Positions 34,043 through 42,779 of a stretch of 64,000 nt of DNA are shown here, piece by piece. Source of the stretch: Deltaproteobacteria bacterium (GTDB taxonomy: Bacteria > Bdellovibrionota_B > Oligoflexia > Oligoflexales > Bog-1112); assembly GCA_020635195.1 (NCBI GenBank), contig JACKAG010000010.1, forward strand, positions 1 to 64,000, in the 5' to 3' direction. Under the pieces are notes generated by a model. That model had not been told where the DNA came from. It made no database searches and was given only the letters and a program-made list of their open reading frames with translations. The position numbers were made by a program, and so were the translations under genes. Every line of letters starts with the position of its first letter. Within the stretch, counting starts at the first letter, position 1.

Positions 34043-34876
34043 ATGAAGCAGCCTGTTTTGATTTCTGTCGAAGAAATTTTGCTGCGCTATGAAGGTATCC
34101 TTTTTGATGCTTTTGGAGTGTTGTTACGTGGGCATGAAGGAATACCCGGAGCGATAAATCTGATCCGTCACCTGAATGAGATCAGATTTCCTTACTGGGT
34201 CGTGACGAATGGTTCCTGTTATAGTTCTGAAAAAACAGCTGAAAGTTATCAAAAACGGGGACTGGATATTCGCGCCGATCGGGTGATCACTTCTGGTTCA
34301 CTGGTCGCCCCCTGGCTTCGTGAAAAGGGTTTGGAAGGGGCCCGGTTGAGAATTCTGGGCCCTCCTTCCAGTTTTTTTATGGCCAGAGAAGCAGACTGTT
34401 TGCTGACAGATGGCGATGATTTTGATGTGCTGATCATCAGCAATCAGAATGGCTACCCTCTTCTGGAGACAATGGATCATGTGATCTCGGTCCTTTTTCG
34501 AAGGATAGATAAAGGGAATTCTCCACTTCTTTTACTGCCAAACCCTGACCTTCTGTACCCTGCAGCTCAGGACAGTTACGGAGTGACAAGTGGTATGGTT
34601 GCCCGGATTATAGAATCTGCGCTTAATTTGCGTTACGGTAAAGAGGCACCCTGCTTTGTCAGGCTTGGGAAACCATATGCACCGATTTTTGAGGAAGCTC
34701 TGAGGCGTGCAGCCCACTTAAAGCTGGTGATGATTGGTGATCAGCCCGAAACAGATATCAGGGGGGCTAACGATATTGGTCTTGACAGTGTTCTGGTTGA
34801 AAGTGGGATTAGTCGTATGAGTATGGAGAGCTTGCTTCAGATTGCCCAACCTTCATTTTATCTGCCATCACTTTGA
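34043..34876 (+). CDS. HAD-superfamily class IIA hydrolase (NagD/TIGR01459-like)
   Basis: 277 residues. Motif I is ILFDAFGVLLRG: the nucleophile Asp is present but the second acidic residue of DxD is Phe, as in the DxW/F-G-V variant group rather than NagD's DxDG. VVTNGSCYSS is motif II, RLGKPYAPIF carries the motif III lysine and VMIGDQPETDIRGANDIGLD is motif IV; the large C2 cap lies between II and III. Starts 15 bases after the peroxiredoxin stop, so probably the same transcript. Substrate unknown; a general acid may be supplied elsewhere. Confidence 0.8.
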   Translation: MKQPVLISVEEILLRYEGILFDAFGVLLRGHEGIPGAINLIRHLNEIRFPYWVVTNGSCYSSEKTAESYQKRGLDIRADRVITSGSLVAPWLREKGLEGARLRILGPPSSFFMAREADCLLTDGDDFDVLIISNQNGYPLLETMDHVISVLFRRIDKGNSPLLLLPNPDLLYPAAQDSYGVTSGMVARIIESALNLRYGKEAPCFVRLGKPYAPIFEEALRRAAHLKLVMIGDQPETDIRGANDIGLDSVLVESGISRMSMESLLQIAQPSFYLPSL

Positions 34877-34892
34877 GTCTGACGCGTCAGAC
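34877..34892. promoter_or_regulatory. 16-bp perfect palindrome after the HAD gene
   Basis: GTCTGACGCGTCAGAC starts at the base after the HAD stop codon. It would form an eight-base stem with no loop as RNA and is not followed by T-rich sequence, so a protein site or part of a weak terminator are both possible. CAGAC recurs a few bases downstream (CTCAGAC). Confidence 0.35.
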
Positions 34893-35065
34893 ACCTCAGA
34901 CTTGTTTCAAGACTAATCTGCTGTTATATAAATAAAAAAACAGACGTCCTCAGGATTTTTTTCTGGAAAACTGATCCCTTCGCCAGATTCGCCGATGTCA
35001 GTTATGAGATAGTTTACCATGTGCTCATTGCCGGCCTGTTTTTAGGTCAGGGGTTGTCGTCTTTC

Positions 35066-38000
35066 ATGTTGATACCTGGATTTGTCATTACTGCTGAGCT
35101 TCATTCCGGCATCAGAAATGTTGTTCTGAGGGCAAAGTGTAAGCGTGATGGCAAAATGGTGCTCATAAAGACGACACCTGGAGATTATCCGGATCTTCGC
35201 CAGATTGCACATCTTCGCTATGAATATGATCTCACGAGTGAAATTCGGCACCCCAGAATTATTCAGCCTCTTGAATTGATTGAGAGTGCAGGGCGAATAT
35301 TGATTGTTTATGAAGATATTGATGGAATACCATTGAATGAATATATGACAGGATCAGATCCTGGTATTATGGAAAAGCTAAAAATTGCACTTCAGTTAGC
35401 TGATACATTAGGATATTTGCATAATGAGGGTCTTATCCATAAAAATATAAGACCTGAGAACATTATTGTGAATTCTAAAACATCTGATATTAAAATTACA
35501 GGCTTCGGTTCTTCCAGCAGATTAAAACAGGAGTCACATGAAGGAGGTGAAGATGCGATGTTACCGGAAGGTTCATTGTCTTATATCTCTCCTGAACAAA
35601 CCGGAAGAATGAACCGATCCGTTGATTATCGAACCGATATTTATTCACTTGGGATTGTTTTTTATGAGCTTTTTACAAAAAAGCTGCCTTTCTATGGAGA
35701 GGATACAATTGAGCTCATTTATGGGCATATTGCAAAAAAACCTCCGGATCCAGTTGATATTGATCAGCATATTCCAGAGATGATCAATCATATTATTCTT
35801 GCATGTATAGAGAAAAAACCAGAAGAACGTTACCAAAGTGCGTTTGCTTTGAAAAAAGATTTGCAGCTGTGTTATGACCATATTTTATCTTCTGATAAAA
35901 TTCCCACTTTTACTCTTGGAAAGAAAGAATTTTCCGGACAATTCTTATTGTCCGAGCGTTTGTATGGAAGAGAAGATTGCGTACAGGAGTTGGTAGACTG
36001 TTTTTATGAGGTCGCCGGAAATCGATCTGCTTTAGCTTTGATTTCTGGATTTTCTGGCACGGGTAAATCTTCTGTTCTCAATGAATTACAAAAGCCGGTT
36101 GTTGAAGAACGAAGCATTTTTTTACGGGGAAAATTCGAAGACACGAGTCGCAATGTCCCTTATCGTGGTTTTATTGAGGCTTTTTCAGATCTTATTAGTC
36201 AGATTTTAATGAACGACGAACAAGTTGTTTCAAAATGGCGTAAAAAGCTGATAGATTTTTGTGAAAATGATGGATGGGCTATTGCTGATTTTCTTCCTGA
36301 TCTTCATGATATTATTGGATCATCAGGAGATGAGCATCATTATGCTGAATATGATATAAATTCATTTCATCAGATGCTGGCCCGTTTTATCGAGATGTTT
36401 TCTTCTAATGGGCACCCTCTGGTTATTTGTCTTGATGATCTTCAGTGGTCAGATCTGAGTAGCCTTGATCTGATCTTATTTTTGATCCTTGATAATAATG
36501 TTCATAATCTTCTGATCGTTGGAACATATCGTAGCAATGAAGTTGACAATGTACATCCGTTGATCCAGATGATCAGGAATCTGAAAGAAAATGATGGTGT
36601 GATCAGAAACATTGAGCTTAAATCTTTAAGACCAGAGCATGTTCTTGCCTTGATTTCAGATAGCCTGATGTGTCATCAGGAAGAAGCGATTACATTGTCG
36701 AAATTAATTTACTCTAAAACACATGGTAACCCATTTTTTACAGGGCAGTTATTAAAAAGTATCTATGACGATGGACTCTTACGTTTTGATGAAAAAAAAG
36801 GACATTGGGAATGGGATGTCGAAGAAATACGGGCAAAAAATATTTCTGGAAATGTCATTGCTTTGATGGAAGAAAAATTAAGAAAACTTCCGGATGAGTG
36901 CTTATATTATATACAGTTATCTTCTTGCATTGGAGTCAAATTTTCACTCGAAGTTCTTGCGTTGCTACTACATCAACCAAGATCTCATGTGATGTCTGTA
37001 TTGATTCATGCGATACATGAGGGCTTGCTTCGCTCTCCATCATTTGATTACCGTTTTATTCTTGAACAGGAAAGACAAGGTCATTCTCATATAAATCTTT
37101 CAGAAAATCAGCATTACCTTGGATTTGTACATGACAGAATTCAGCAGGCAGCATATTCGGGTATTTCTTCTGAAAAGAAAAAAGAATGCCATCTTATGAT
37201 AGGTCGTATGCTGCTGCATCAATATGAAACACACTCTGACCTGAAATCTATTTATAATGTTGAAATTGTTGGGCATTTCAATCGTTCGTTGAGTTTGATT
37301 ACTGAGATAAATGATCGTATCATGATCACAAAAATGAATCTGAAAGCCGGAATACAGGCTAGAGAGTCTGTTGCAATTGAATCTGCTGCTAATTTTTTTT
37401 CTTGTGCAATTAAAGCTATGGGGGAATACTGTTGGCAAGAAAGCTTTAAAGAATTGTGTTATACAGCGCACTATAATTTTGCCGAAACCCTTTTTCTGCG
37501 TAGTGATTTTGATGAATCAGAGAATATTCTGGATACAATGTTGCAGATTATTTCTGATCCATTCCAGAAAGCTCAGGTCCATTTACTTCTGATGAATTTA
37601 CGTGTTAATCAGTCAAGGTTATCTGAAGCATATCAGCTCGGAATCAACGCTCTTAAGCTACTTGGAATATCAGTCCCTGGCCCCAGACAAAGTATCGTTA
37701 TGTTTTTTTTGGAGTTAGTAAAAGCAGGTTTTAACTCACATCGAAAATTGCCTATGAGTGTTTTTTCTGAAGACCAGAAAAAAATTCTAGCGGCTAGAAT
37801 TTTTTCAGATCTCTTCTGGATTTCTCAGAAAACAAATCGCTATATACGGAGATATCTTGCTCTGAAATCTTTTAATATGATTTTTAAAGACGGACTCACT
37901 GAGTTTTCTATGGTGAATTATCTTGTCGGAGCGCATGCTTTGTGGCGAGTGACTAAAAATATCAGATTTTTCAGAAAAATGAGTGAACTTTCTTTTGTGA

Positions 38001-41000
38001 ATATGAAAGATCCTCGATTCCAAAAATCAAAGGGCCAATTTTATGCTCTTTATGGTTATACCGCTGCAATATGGTATCAGGAACCAAAGAAATGTCTTTC
38101 TTATATTAATACTGCTATGAAGTCATCGTACGAGAGTGGGTATCTCCTGTGGGAAACTTTTTGTAGTAGCATGATGATTTCTCATATGCACTGCGCAGAA
38201 TCCTCATTGGATACGCACTTAAGACGCTGTGAAGAATCGTTTAATTTCGCAAAGAAATCTTATTTTTTTGAATCGAAGATATGTTATCGGAGTCATTATG
38301 AATTTATTGCGGCTATGACAGAAGTTCCTTTAACCTCCGTACCATTGCAACCTCCGGAATATCAATATTCGCCAAGGCAAACATTAATATATTTGCAGAA
38401 TAAAATAAAAGAGCATGTTATTTTTGATCAGATAGATCAGGCTTGGGAATTATTTTATAAAAATATGAGTCATACTCTCCATGATCCTGAAGATTTTCCG
38501 AGCTCTGTCATGATTGAATTTTATTTTTATCTTGGAATTGCTTTGATTAGGGCTAATTCTAAGAATATTGGTGACAAACGCATCCTCAGAATATGGGTAA
38601 AGAAATCCTTTAATAATTTTAAAGTATGGTCTATTCTAAGTAAAGATCTTTGTGGCGGAAAATATCTTTTTTTAAAAGCTGAAAAACTGAGAGCAGAAAA
38701 AGAAATAGATTTATCTTTGAAATATTATAATGAAATTGCTGAATGGGCTTCAGAATGTGACCTGCCTTTAATGAATGCGATGGCAAATGAAGCTGCTGGA
38801 ATTCTTTGTATAGAACAAAATAATTTAAAGTTTGCAAGATCTTGTTTGATTGAAGCGAGATTTCTTTATGATAAATGGGGATCTTCTGCAAAAGTAAAAA
38901 TGATGGACCTTCTCTGGAGAGATCTGTTTTTACAGATAAAAATTATAAGTTCTTCGTTAGATAATATGAGAGATACAGAAGAAAATCACCAATCGATGAT
39001 TTCAAATGAAACAAGCGATTTAAATACAGTGATAAAGTTTTCACATGCTGTTTCCAGCGAAATCAGAATTGGAGATCTTCTTAAAAAAATTACGCAGTTT
39101 ATTCTTGAAAATGCTGGCGCAGAAAAAGGTTTTTTAATTCTTAAAAGAGGAGATAAAGAAAATAATTTATTTATTGAAGCATCAGGCTATACAGATCAGA
39201 AAACGCATATTACTTTGAATCCAATATCTGTTGATAACTGTCATGACATCAGTCATGCAATTGTTTATTATGTCTTCAGAACAAGAAAGCCTTTAATTTT
39301 AGGTGATGCGTCGAAGTCCGATTTGTTCTCAAAAGATATGTATATCCAGGAAAAAAATATCAGGTCAGTTCTGTGTTCCCCTATTTTGCATCAGGGAAAG
39401 CTGCTGGGTATTATCTATCTCGAAAATAACCTTGTATCAGAAGCTTTTGTTGGTAATCGAACGAAAATACTTGATATTCTGGCGACACAGACAGCGATTT
39501 CACTTGAAAATGCAATGCTATATGCAGATATGGAAGAACAGGTTCGAACAAGAACCAGAGAATTGAAAGAAAAATCAAAAGATATTGAAGGTATCTTGAA
39601 AAATATAGATCAGGCAATTGTGACTTTTAACAAAGATCTGAGTTTGAATGCAGAGCATAGTGGCATGGCATCAAGGTGCTTTCCAAATTTTATGAGTGCA
39701 AGAAAAAAAGGTGGTATCCCTGATCTGTTCAGATTAACTGAAGATAAAAAAATTGAATTTCAGAGATGGACGGAACTACTTTATCAGGAAAATTGGATAA
39801 AAAAATGGGATAAACTTAAACAACTGAATCCTGTGAAAACCGTCCAATATGCTTCAGGATCACGAACAGGAATACTTGAACTTGATTTTCAGCCGATCAT
39901 TGAAAATGATGAGGTCATGAAAGTGATGGTTCTCGGGCTTGATATTACAGAAAAACTTAGCATGGAAAATACCCTAAGAATCACAAGAAAGAAACATGAG
40001 CTGCAAATGGAAAGAGTGATGGCTCTTGTCTGGCAGGATCGTGAGCTCGTGTACGAATTGATTTATGAATGTAAAAATAAAATCAGATTTTATTCAGAAA
40101 TTTCCGATCCTGGTGTATGGTCTTCATTAAAATCTGAAATGTCGAGAGACTTACATACCCTGAAAGGAAATGCAGGATCTTATGGTCTTAATCACCTTGC
40201 AGGACTGATCGATGATCTGGAAGATTTTTTGCAGCAGTCTGGAAGATTTTCTGATATGGAACAGAGCCATTTTTCCGGATTTACAACATGGCGGAGTATG
40301 CTAAGAATGGTCTCTGAAGAAATTGAAGAGATTCTTGTCATAAGGTTTATGATTTTCGATCGTGATCAGGATTATATGTCATTACCAAGAAATTCTTATG
40401 ATGAGCTTATAAAAAAGTTTATTCATACGAATCAAATCTCACCACAAGGAGCATCGTTTGATCTGATTAATCTTAATTCTTTTCCTTTAAAAGATCTTAC
40501 AAGAAAATATCAGAATATTATTGATCGATTTAAAAAAGAACATAATATTTATATTGAAGACCTTAAAATTGATCCTGAAAATAAGAGAATCCACAAAGAT
40601 CTGTTTGCACTGTTTGATGTTGCTTTGATTCATATTATCAGAAATTCTCTTTCTCATGGGTTTGTTTCGGAAGGTGATGATTCCATATCAGGTCTTCCGG
40701 ACAAAAATAATCCTGGAATTATTTCGATTCGTTTTTCAGAGGATGATGGGCAGATATCTGTTTTTGAAGTTATTGATAATGGCAGAGGGGTGGATCTGGA
40801 TCTGATCAGAGAAAAGGCAATGGAAAAACAGTTGATCGGAGAATCTGAGCAGATATCAGATAAAAAGCTTCTCGAATTTATCTTTCTTTCAGGTTTTTCA
40901 ACAAGAACTAAGGTCGATTCTCTTGCTGGCAGAGGAGTTGGAATGGATGCTGTCAAAGAACATCTTGAAAAACAGGGAGGTGGTATTCGTGTTTTTTCAC

Positions 41001-41095
41001 AAAAAGGTCATGGGGTCCGGGTTAAAATATGGCTTCCTTCAGATGCTCATATCAGATCACATTTTCCTGAATTATATATAAAAGATGCATCATGA
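35066..41095 (+). CDS. giant signalling hybrid: pseudokinase, AAA-type ATPase, GAF, Hpt and CheA-like ATPase
   Basis: About 2009 residues from ATG 35066; a GTG at 35021 would add 15. Order: protein-kinase domain (residues about 1-270, ending in DYRTDIYSLGIVFYELF); NTPase with Walker A GFSGTGKSS near 327 and Walker B LVICLDDLQWSD near 453; a long helical TPR-like region (about 700-1300); GAF near 1330-1480; a coiled-coil and PAS-like linker; Hpt with HTLKGNAGSYG near 1696; and a CheA-like ATPase with HIIRNSLSHG, VIDNGRGVD and GRGVGMDAVK near 1855-1965. In the kinase, HxD reads HKN and DFG reads GFG, while the VLIK lysine remains. A classical HisKA box is absent and no CheW-like domain follows. 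Probably a cytoplasmic sensor passing phosphate to an unlinked receiver. Confidence 0.85.
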   Translation: MLIPGFVITAELHSGIRNVVLRAKCKRDGKMVLIKTTPGDYPDLRQIAHLRYEYDLTSEIRHPRIIQPLELIESAGRILIVYEDIDGIPLNEYMTGSDPGIMEKLKIALQLADTLGYLHNEGLIHKNIRPENIIVNSKTSDIKITGFGSSSRLKQESHEGGEDAMLPEGSLSYISPEQTGRMNRSVDYRTDIYSLGIVFYELFTKKLPFYGEDTIELIYGHIAKKPPDPVDIDQHIPEMINHIILACIEKKPEERYQSAFALKKDLQLCYDHILSSDKIPTFTLGKKEFSGQFLLSERLYGREDCVQELVDCFYEVAGNRSALALISGFSGTGKSSVLNELQKPVVEERSIFLRGKFEDTSRNVPYRGFIEAFSDLISQILMNDEQVVSKWRKKLIDFCENDGWAIADFLPDLHDIIGSSGDEHHYAEYDINSFHQMLARFIEMFSSNGHPLVICLDDLQWSDLSSLDLILFLILDNNVHNLLIVGTYRSNEVDNVHPLIQMIRNLKENDGVIRNIELKSLRPEHVLALISDSLMCHQEEAITLSKLIYSKTHGNPFFTGQLLKSIYDDGLLRFDEKKGHWEWDVEEIRAKNISGNVIALMEEKLRKLPDECLYYIQLSSCIGVKFSLEVLALLLHQPRSHVMSVLIHAIHEGLLRSPSFDYRFILEQERQGHSHINLSENQHYLGFVHDRIQQAAYSGISSEKKKECHLMIGRMLLHQYETHSDLKSIYNVEIVGHFNRSLSLITEINDRIMITKMNLKAGIQARESVAIESAANFFSCAIKAMGEYCWQESFKELCYTAHYNFAETLFLRSDFDESENILDTMLQIISDPFQKAQVHLLLMNLRVNQSRLSEAYQLGINALKLLGISVPGPRQSIVMFFLELVKAGFNSHRKLPMSVFSEDQKKILAARIFSDLFWISQKTNRYIRRYLALKSFNMIFKDGLTEFSMVNYLVGAHALWRVTKNIRFFRKMSELSFVNMKDPRFQKSKGQFYALYGYTAAIWYQEPKKCLSYINTAMKSSYESGYLLWETFCSSMMISHMHCAESSLDTHLRRCEESFNFAKKSYFFESKICYRSHYEFIAAMTEVPLTSVPLQPPEYQYSPRQTLIYLQNKIKEHVIFDQIDQAWELFYKNMSHTLHDPEDFPSSVMIEFYFYLGIALIRANSKNIGDKRILRIWVKKSFNNFKVWSILSKDLCGGKYLFLKAEKLRAEKEIDLSLKYYNEIAEWASECDLPLMNAMANEAAGILCIEQNNLKFARSCLIEARFLYDKWGSSAKVKMMDLLWRDLFLQIKIISSSLDNMRDTEENHQSMISNETSDLNTVIKFSHAVSSEIRIGDLLKKITQFILENAGAEKGFLILKRGDKENNLFIEASGYTDQKTHITLNPISVDNCHDISHAIVYYVFRTRKPLILGDASKSDLFSKDMYIQEKNIRSVLCSPILHQGKLLGIIYLENNLVSEAFVGNRTKILDILATQTAISLENAMLYADMEEQVRTRTRELKEKSKDIEGILKNIDQAIVTFNKDLSLNAEHSGMASRCFPNFMSARKKGGIPDLFRLTEDKKIEFQRWTELLYQENWIKKWDKLKQLNPVKTVQYASGSRTGILELDFQPIIENDEVMKVMVLGLDITEKLSMENTLRITRKKHELQMERVMALVWQDRELVYELIYECKNKIRFYSEISDPGVWSSLKSEMSRDLHTLKGNAGSYGLNHLAGLIDDLEDFLQQSGRFSDMEQSHFSGFTTWRSMLRMVSEEIEEILVIRFMIFDRDQDYMSLPRNSYDELIKKFIHTNQISPQGASFDLINLNSFPLKDLTRKYQNIIDRFKKEHNIYIEDLKIDPENKRIHKDLFALFDVALIHIIRNSLSHGFVSEGDDSISGLPDKNNPGIISIRFSEDDGQISVFEVIDNGRGVDLDLIREKAMEKQLIGESEQISDKKLLEFIFLSGFSTRTKVDSLAGRGVGMDAVKEHLEKQGGGIRVFSQKGHGVRVKIWLPSDAHIRSHFPELYIKDAS

Positions 41096-41226
41096 TATGA
41101 AACATGTGCGATATGTTAATCTCTTATTTTCATGATATTACCCTTGATTTGCCCGAAATAAGAATGTAAATTCCCGTTCGGGATTCTTTTTCTAAAGTAA
41201 CAGATTGTTAAAACAGGAGTAAACAG

Positions 41227-41559
41227 ATGGCAGCTTCAGCTGTTATAGATCGTATTGAACAGGCCATAAAAAATAACCGGATTATGCTCTATATGAAAGG
41301 TGAAAAGACAGAACCCATGTGCGGATTCTCAGCGCAGGTCGTCCATATTCTGAATAGTTATGGGCTTGATTATCACACGGAAAATGTACTGGAAGACTGG
41401 GACCTTCGTGAGGCGATTAAAGAATATTCCAGCTGGCCAACAATTCCACAGCTTTATGTAGACGGCCAGTTTATTGGTGGTTGTGATATTGTCATGGAAC
41501 TTCATCGTAAAGGTGAGCTGCCCAGGCTTCTGAATCTTGCAGAAACGATTCAAAATTAG
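41227..41559 (+). CDS. grxD: monothiol glutaredoxin, CGFS type
   Basis: 110 residues, one domain. MLYMKGEKTEPMCGFSAQVV has the CGFS active site (Cys near residue 32); WPTIPQLYVDGQFIGGCDIV holds the cis-Pro and the GGCD glutathione-binding line. CGFS glutaredoxins carry a glutathione-bridged [2Fe-2S] cluster and deliver it, often with BolA partners. AGGAGT is seven bases before the ATG. The PLP enzyme gene starts 41 bases later, so the two may be one unit linking Fe-S and sulfur amino-acid metabolism. Confidence 0.93.
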   Translation: MAASAVIDRIEQAIKNNRIMLYMKGEKTEPMCGFSAQVVHILNSYGLDYHTENVLEDWDLREAIKEYSSWPTIPQLYVDGQFIGGCDIVMELHRKGELPRLLNLAETIQN

Positions 41560-41599
41560 TATCCTCCTAAGATCAGATGCTTTTCCTGGGGAGGGGGCT

Positions 41600-42754
41600 G
41601 TGGAATTTGATCATAGTTTGTTGACAAAAGCTGTGCATGCAGGGACTGAACCGGAGCCGATCACCGGTGCCATTATGACCCCCATTTTTCAGACATCGAC
41701 TTATGTGCAGAAGTCTCCAGGGGAACACAAGGGATTTGAATATTCCAGGGCAGATAACCCAACCCGAAAAGCACTGGAAGAAGCTCTGGCTATCCTGGAA
41801 GGTGGGCGCTGGGGCCTTTCTTTTTCTTCAGGCCTTGCAGCTGAGCAGGCGGTGATTCAGATTTTAAATCCGGGTAGTCGGGTGCTGGTATGTGATGATG
41901 TGTATGGTGGGACAGGACGTTTATTCAGAACATTATTTGCAAGATATGGTTTTGATTTTCGATTTGTAGATATGCGGGACTTTTCGAGAGTTGAGTCCTG
42001 TTTGTCTTCTGATACTGCCATGATCTGGGTCGAATCTCCAAGCAATCCAATGATGAAGGTGATCGATATCCGGAAAATGTCTGAATACGCAAAGTCTGTT
42101 GGGGCTATTCTGGTTGTTGATAATACTTTTTGTTCTCCGATTTTTCAGAATCCACTGGAATTAGGAGCAGACATAGTCATTCACAGCGCGACAAAATATC
42201 TGGGAGGGCACTCTGATCTGATCGGTGGAGCTGTTATGCTCACAGATCCGGAATTATATGAAAAACTGAAGTATGTGCAGTTTGCCGGGGGGGCTGTTCC
42301 CGGGCCTTTTGAATGTTTTATGCTTTTACGTAGCATTAAGACTCTTGCAGTCAGGATGAGACAGCACGAAGAAAATGCTATGAAGCTTGCGCAGCTTCTG
42401 CGTGATCACCCGAGGGTCTCTCGTGTCTTTTATCCGGGTTTGCCTGAGCATCCTGATTATCATCTGGCACAAAAGCAAATGAGAGGCTTTTCTGGTATGA
42501 TGAGCTTTGAATTGAAAGATGGGTGGGATGGAGTCCTGAAGTTCCTCAAGCGGCTTAACATATTTGCTCTTGCCGAAAGCCTTGGTGGAGTGGAGTCTCT
42601 TGTGAACCACCCGGAACGAATGACTCACGCTTCTGTTCCTGTCGAGATGAGAAAGACACTTGGAATTACACCCGGTCTTCTCAGACTGTCTGTGGGGATT
42701 GAATATATTGAAGATCTGGCAGCAGACCTACAGTCTGCCCTGGATTATCTCTGA
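41600..42754 (+). CDS. cystathionine gamma-synthase / beta-lyase family PLP enzyme
   Basis: Cys/Met-metabolism PLP enzyme of about 384 residues from GTG 41600, which has GGGGAGGGG immediately upstream; a start at 41537 would overlap the glutaredoxin gene. TKAVHAGTEPEPITGAIMTP and FEYSRADNPTRKALEEALA are the N-terminal signature, LVVDNTFCSPIFQNPLELGAD and VIHSATKYLGGHSDLIGG (PLP lysine in SATK) the core, and SLGGVESLVNHPERMTHA the C-terminal line. Such enzymes make or cleave cystathionine (MetB, MetC, CGL); the sequence alone does not settle which, so no symbol is given. Confidence 0.9.
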   Translation: MEFDHSLLTKAVHAGTEPEPITGAIMTPIFQTSTYVQKSPGEHKGFEYSRADNPTRKALEEALAILEGGRWGLSFSSGLAAEQAVIQILNPGSRVLVCDDVYGGTGRLFRTLFARYGFDFRFVDMRDFSRVESCLSSDTAMIWVESPSNPMMKVIDIRKMSEYAKSVGAILVVDNTFCSPIFQNPLELGADIVIHSATKYLGGHSDLIGGAVMLTDPELYEKLKYVQFAGGAVPGPFECFMLLRSIKTLAVRMRQHEENAMKLAQLLRDHPRVSRVFYPGLPEHPDYHLAQKQMRGFSGMMSFELKDGWDGVLKFLKRLNIFALAESLGGVESLVNHPERMTHASVPVEMRKTLGITPGLLRLSVGIEYIEDLAADLQSALDYL

Positions 42755-42779
42755 TACAGATTGTGTACAGCAGAGCTCT

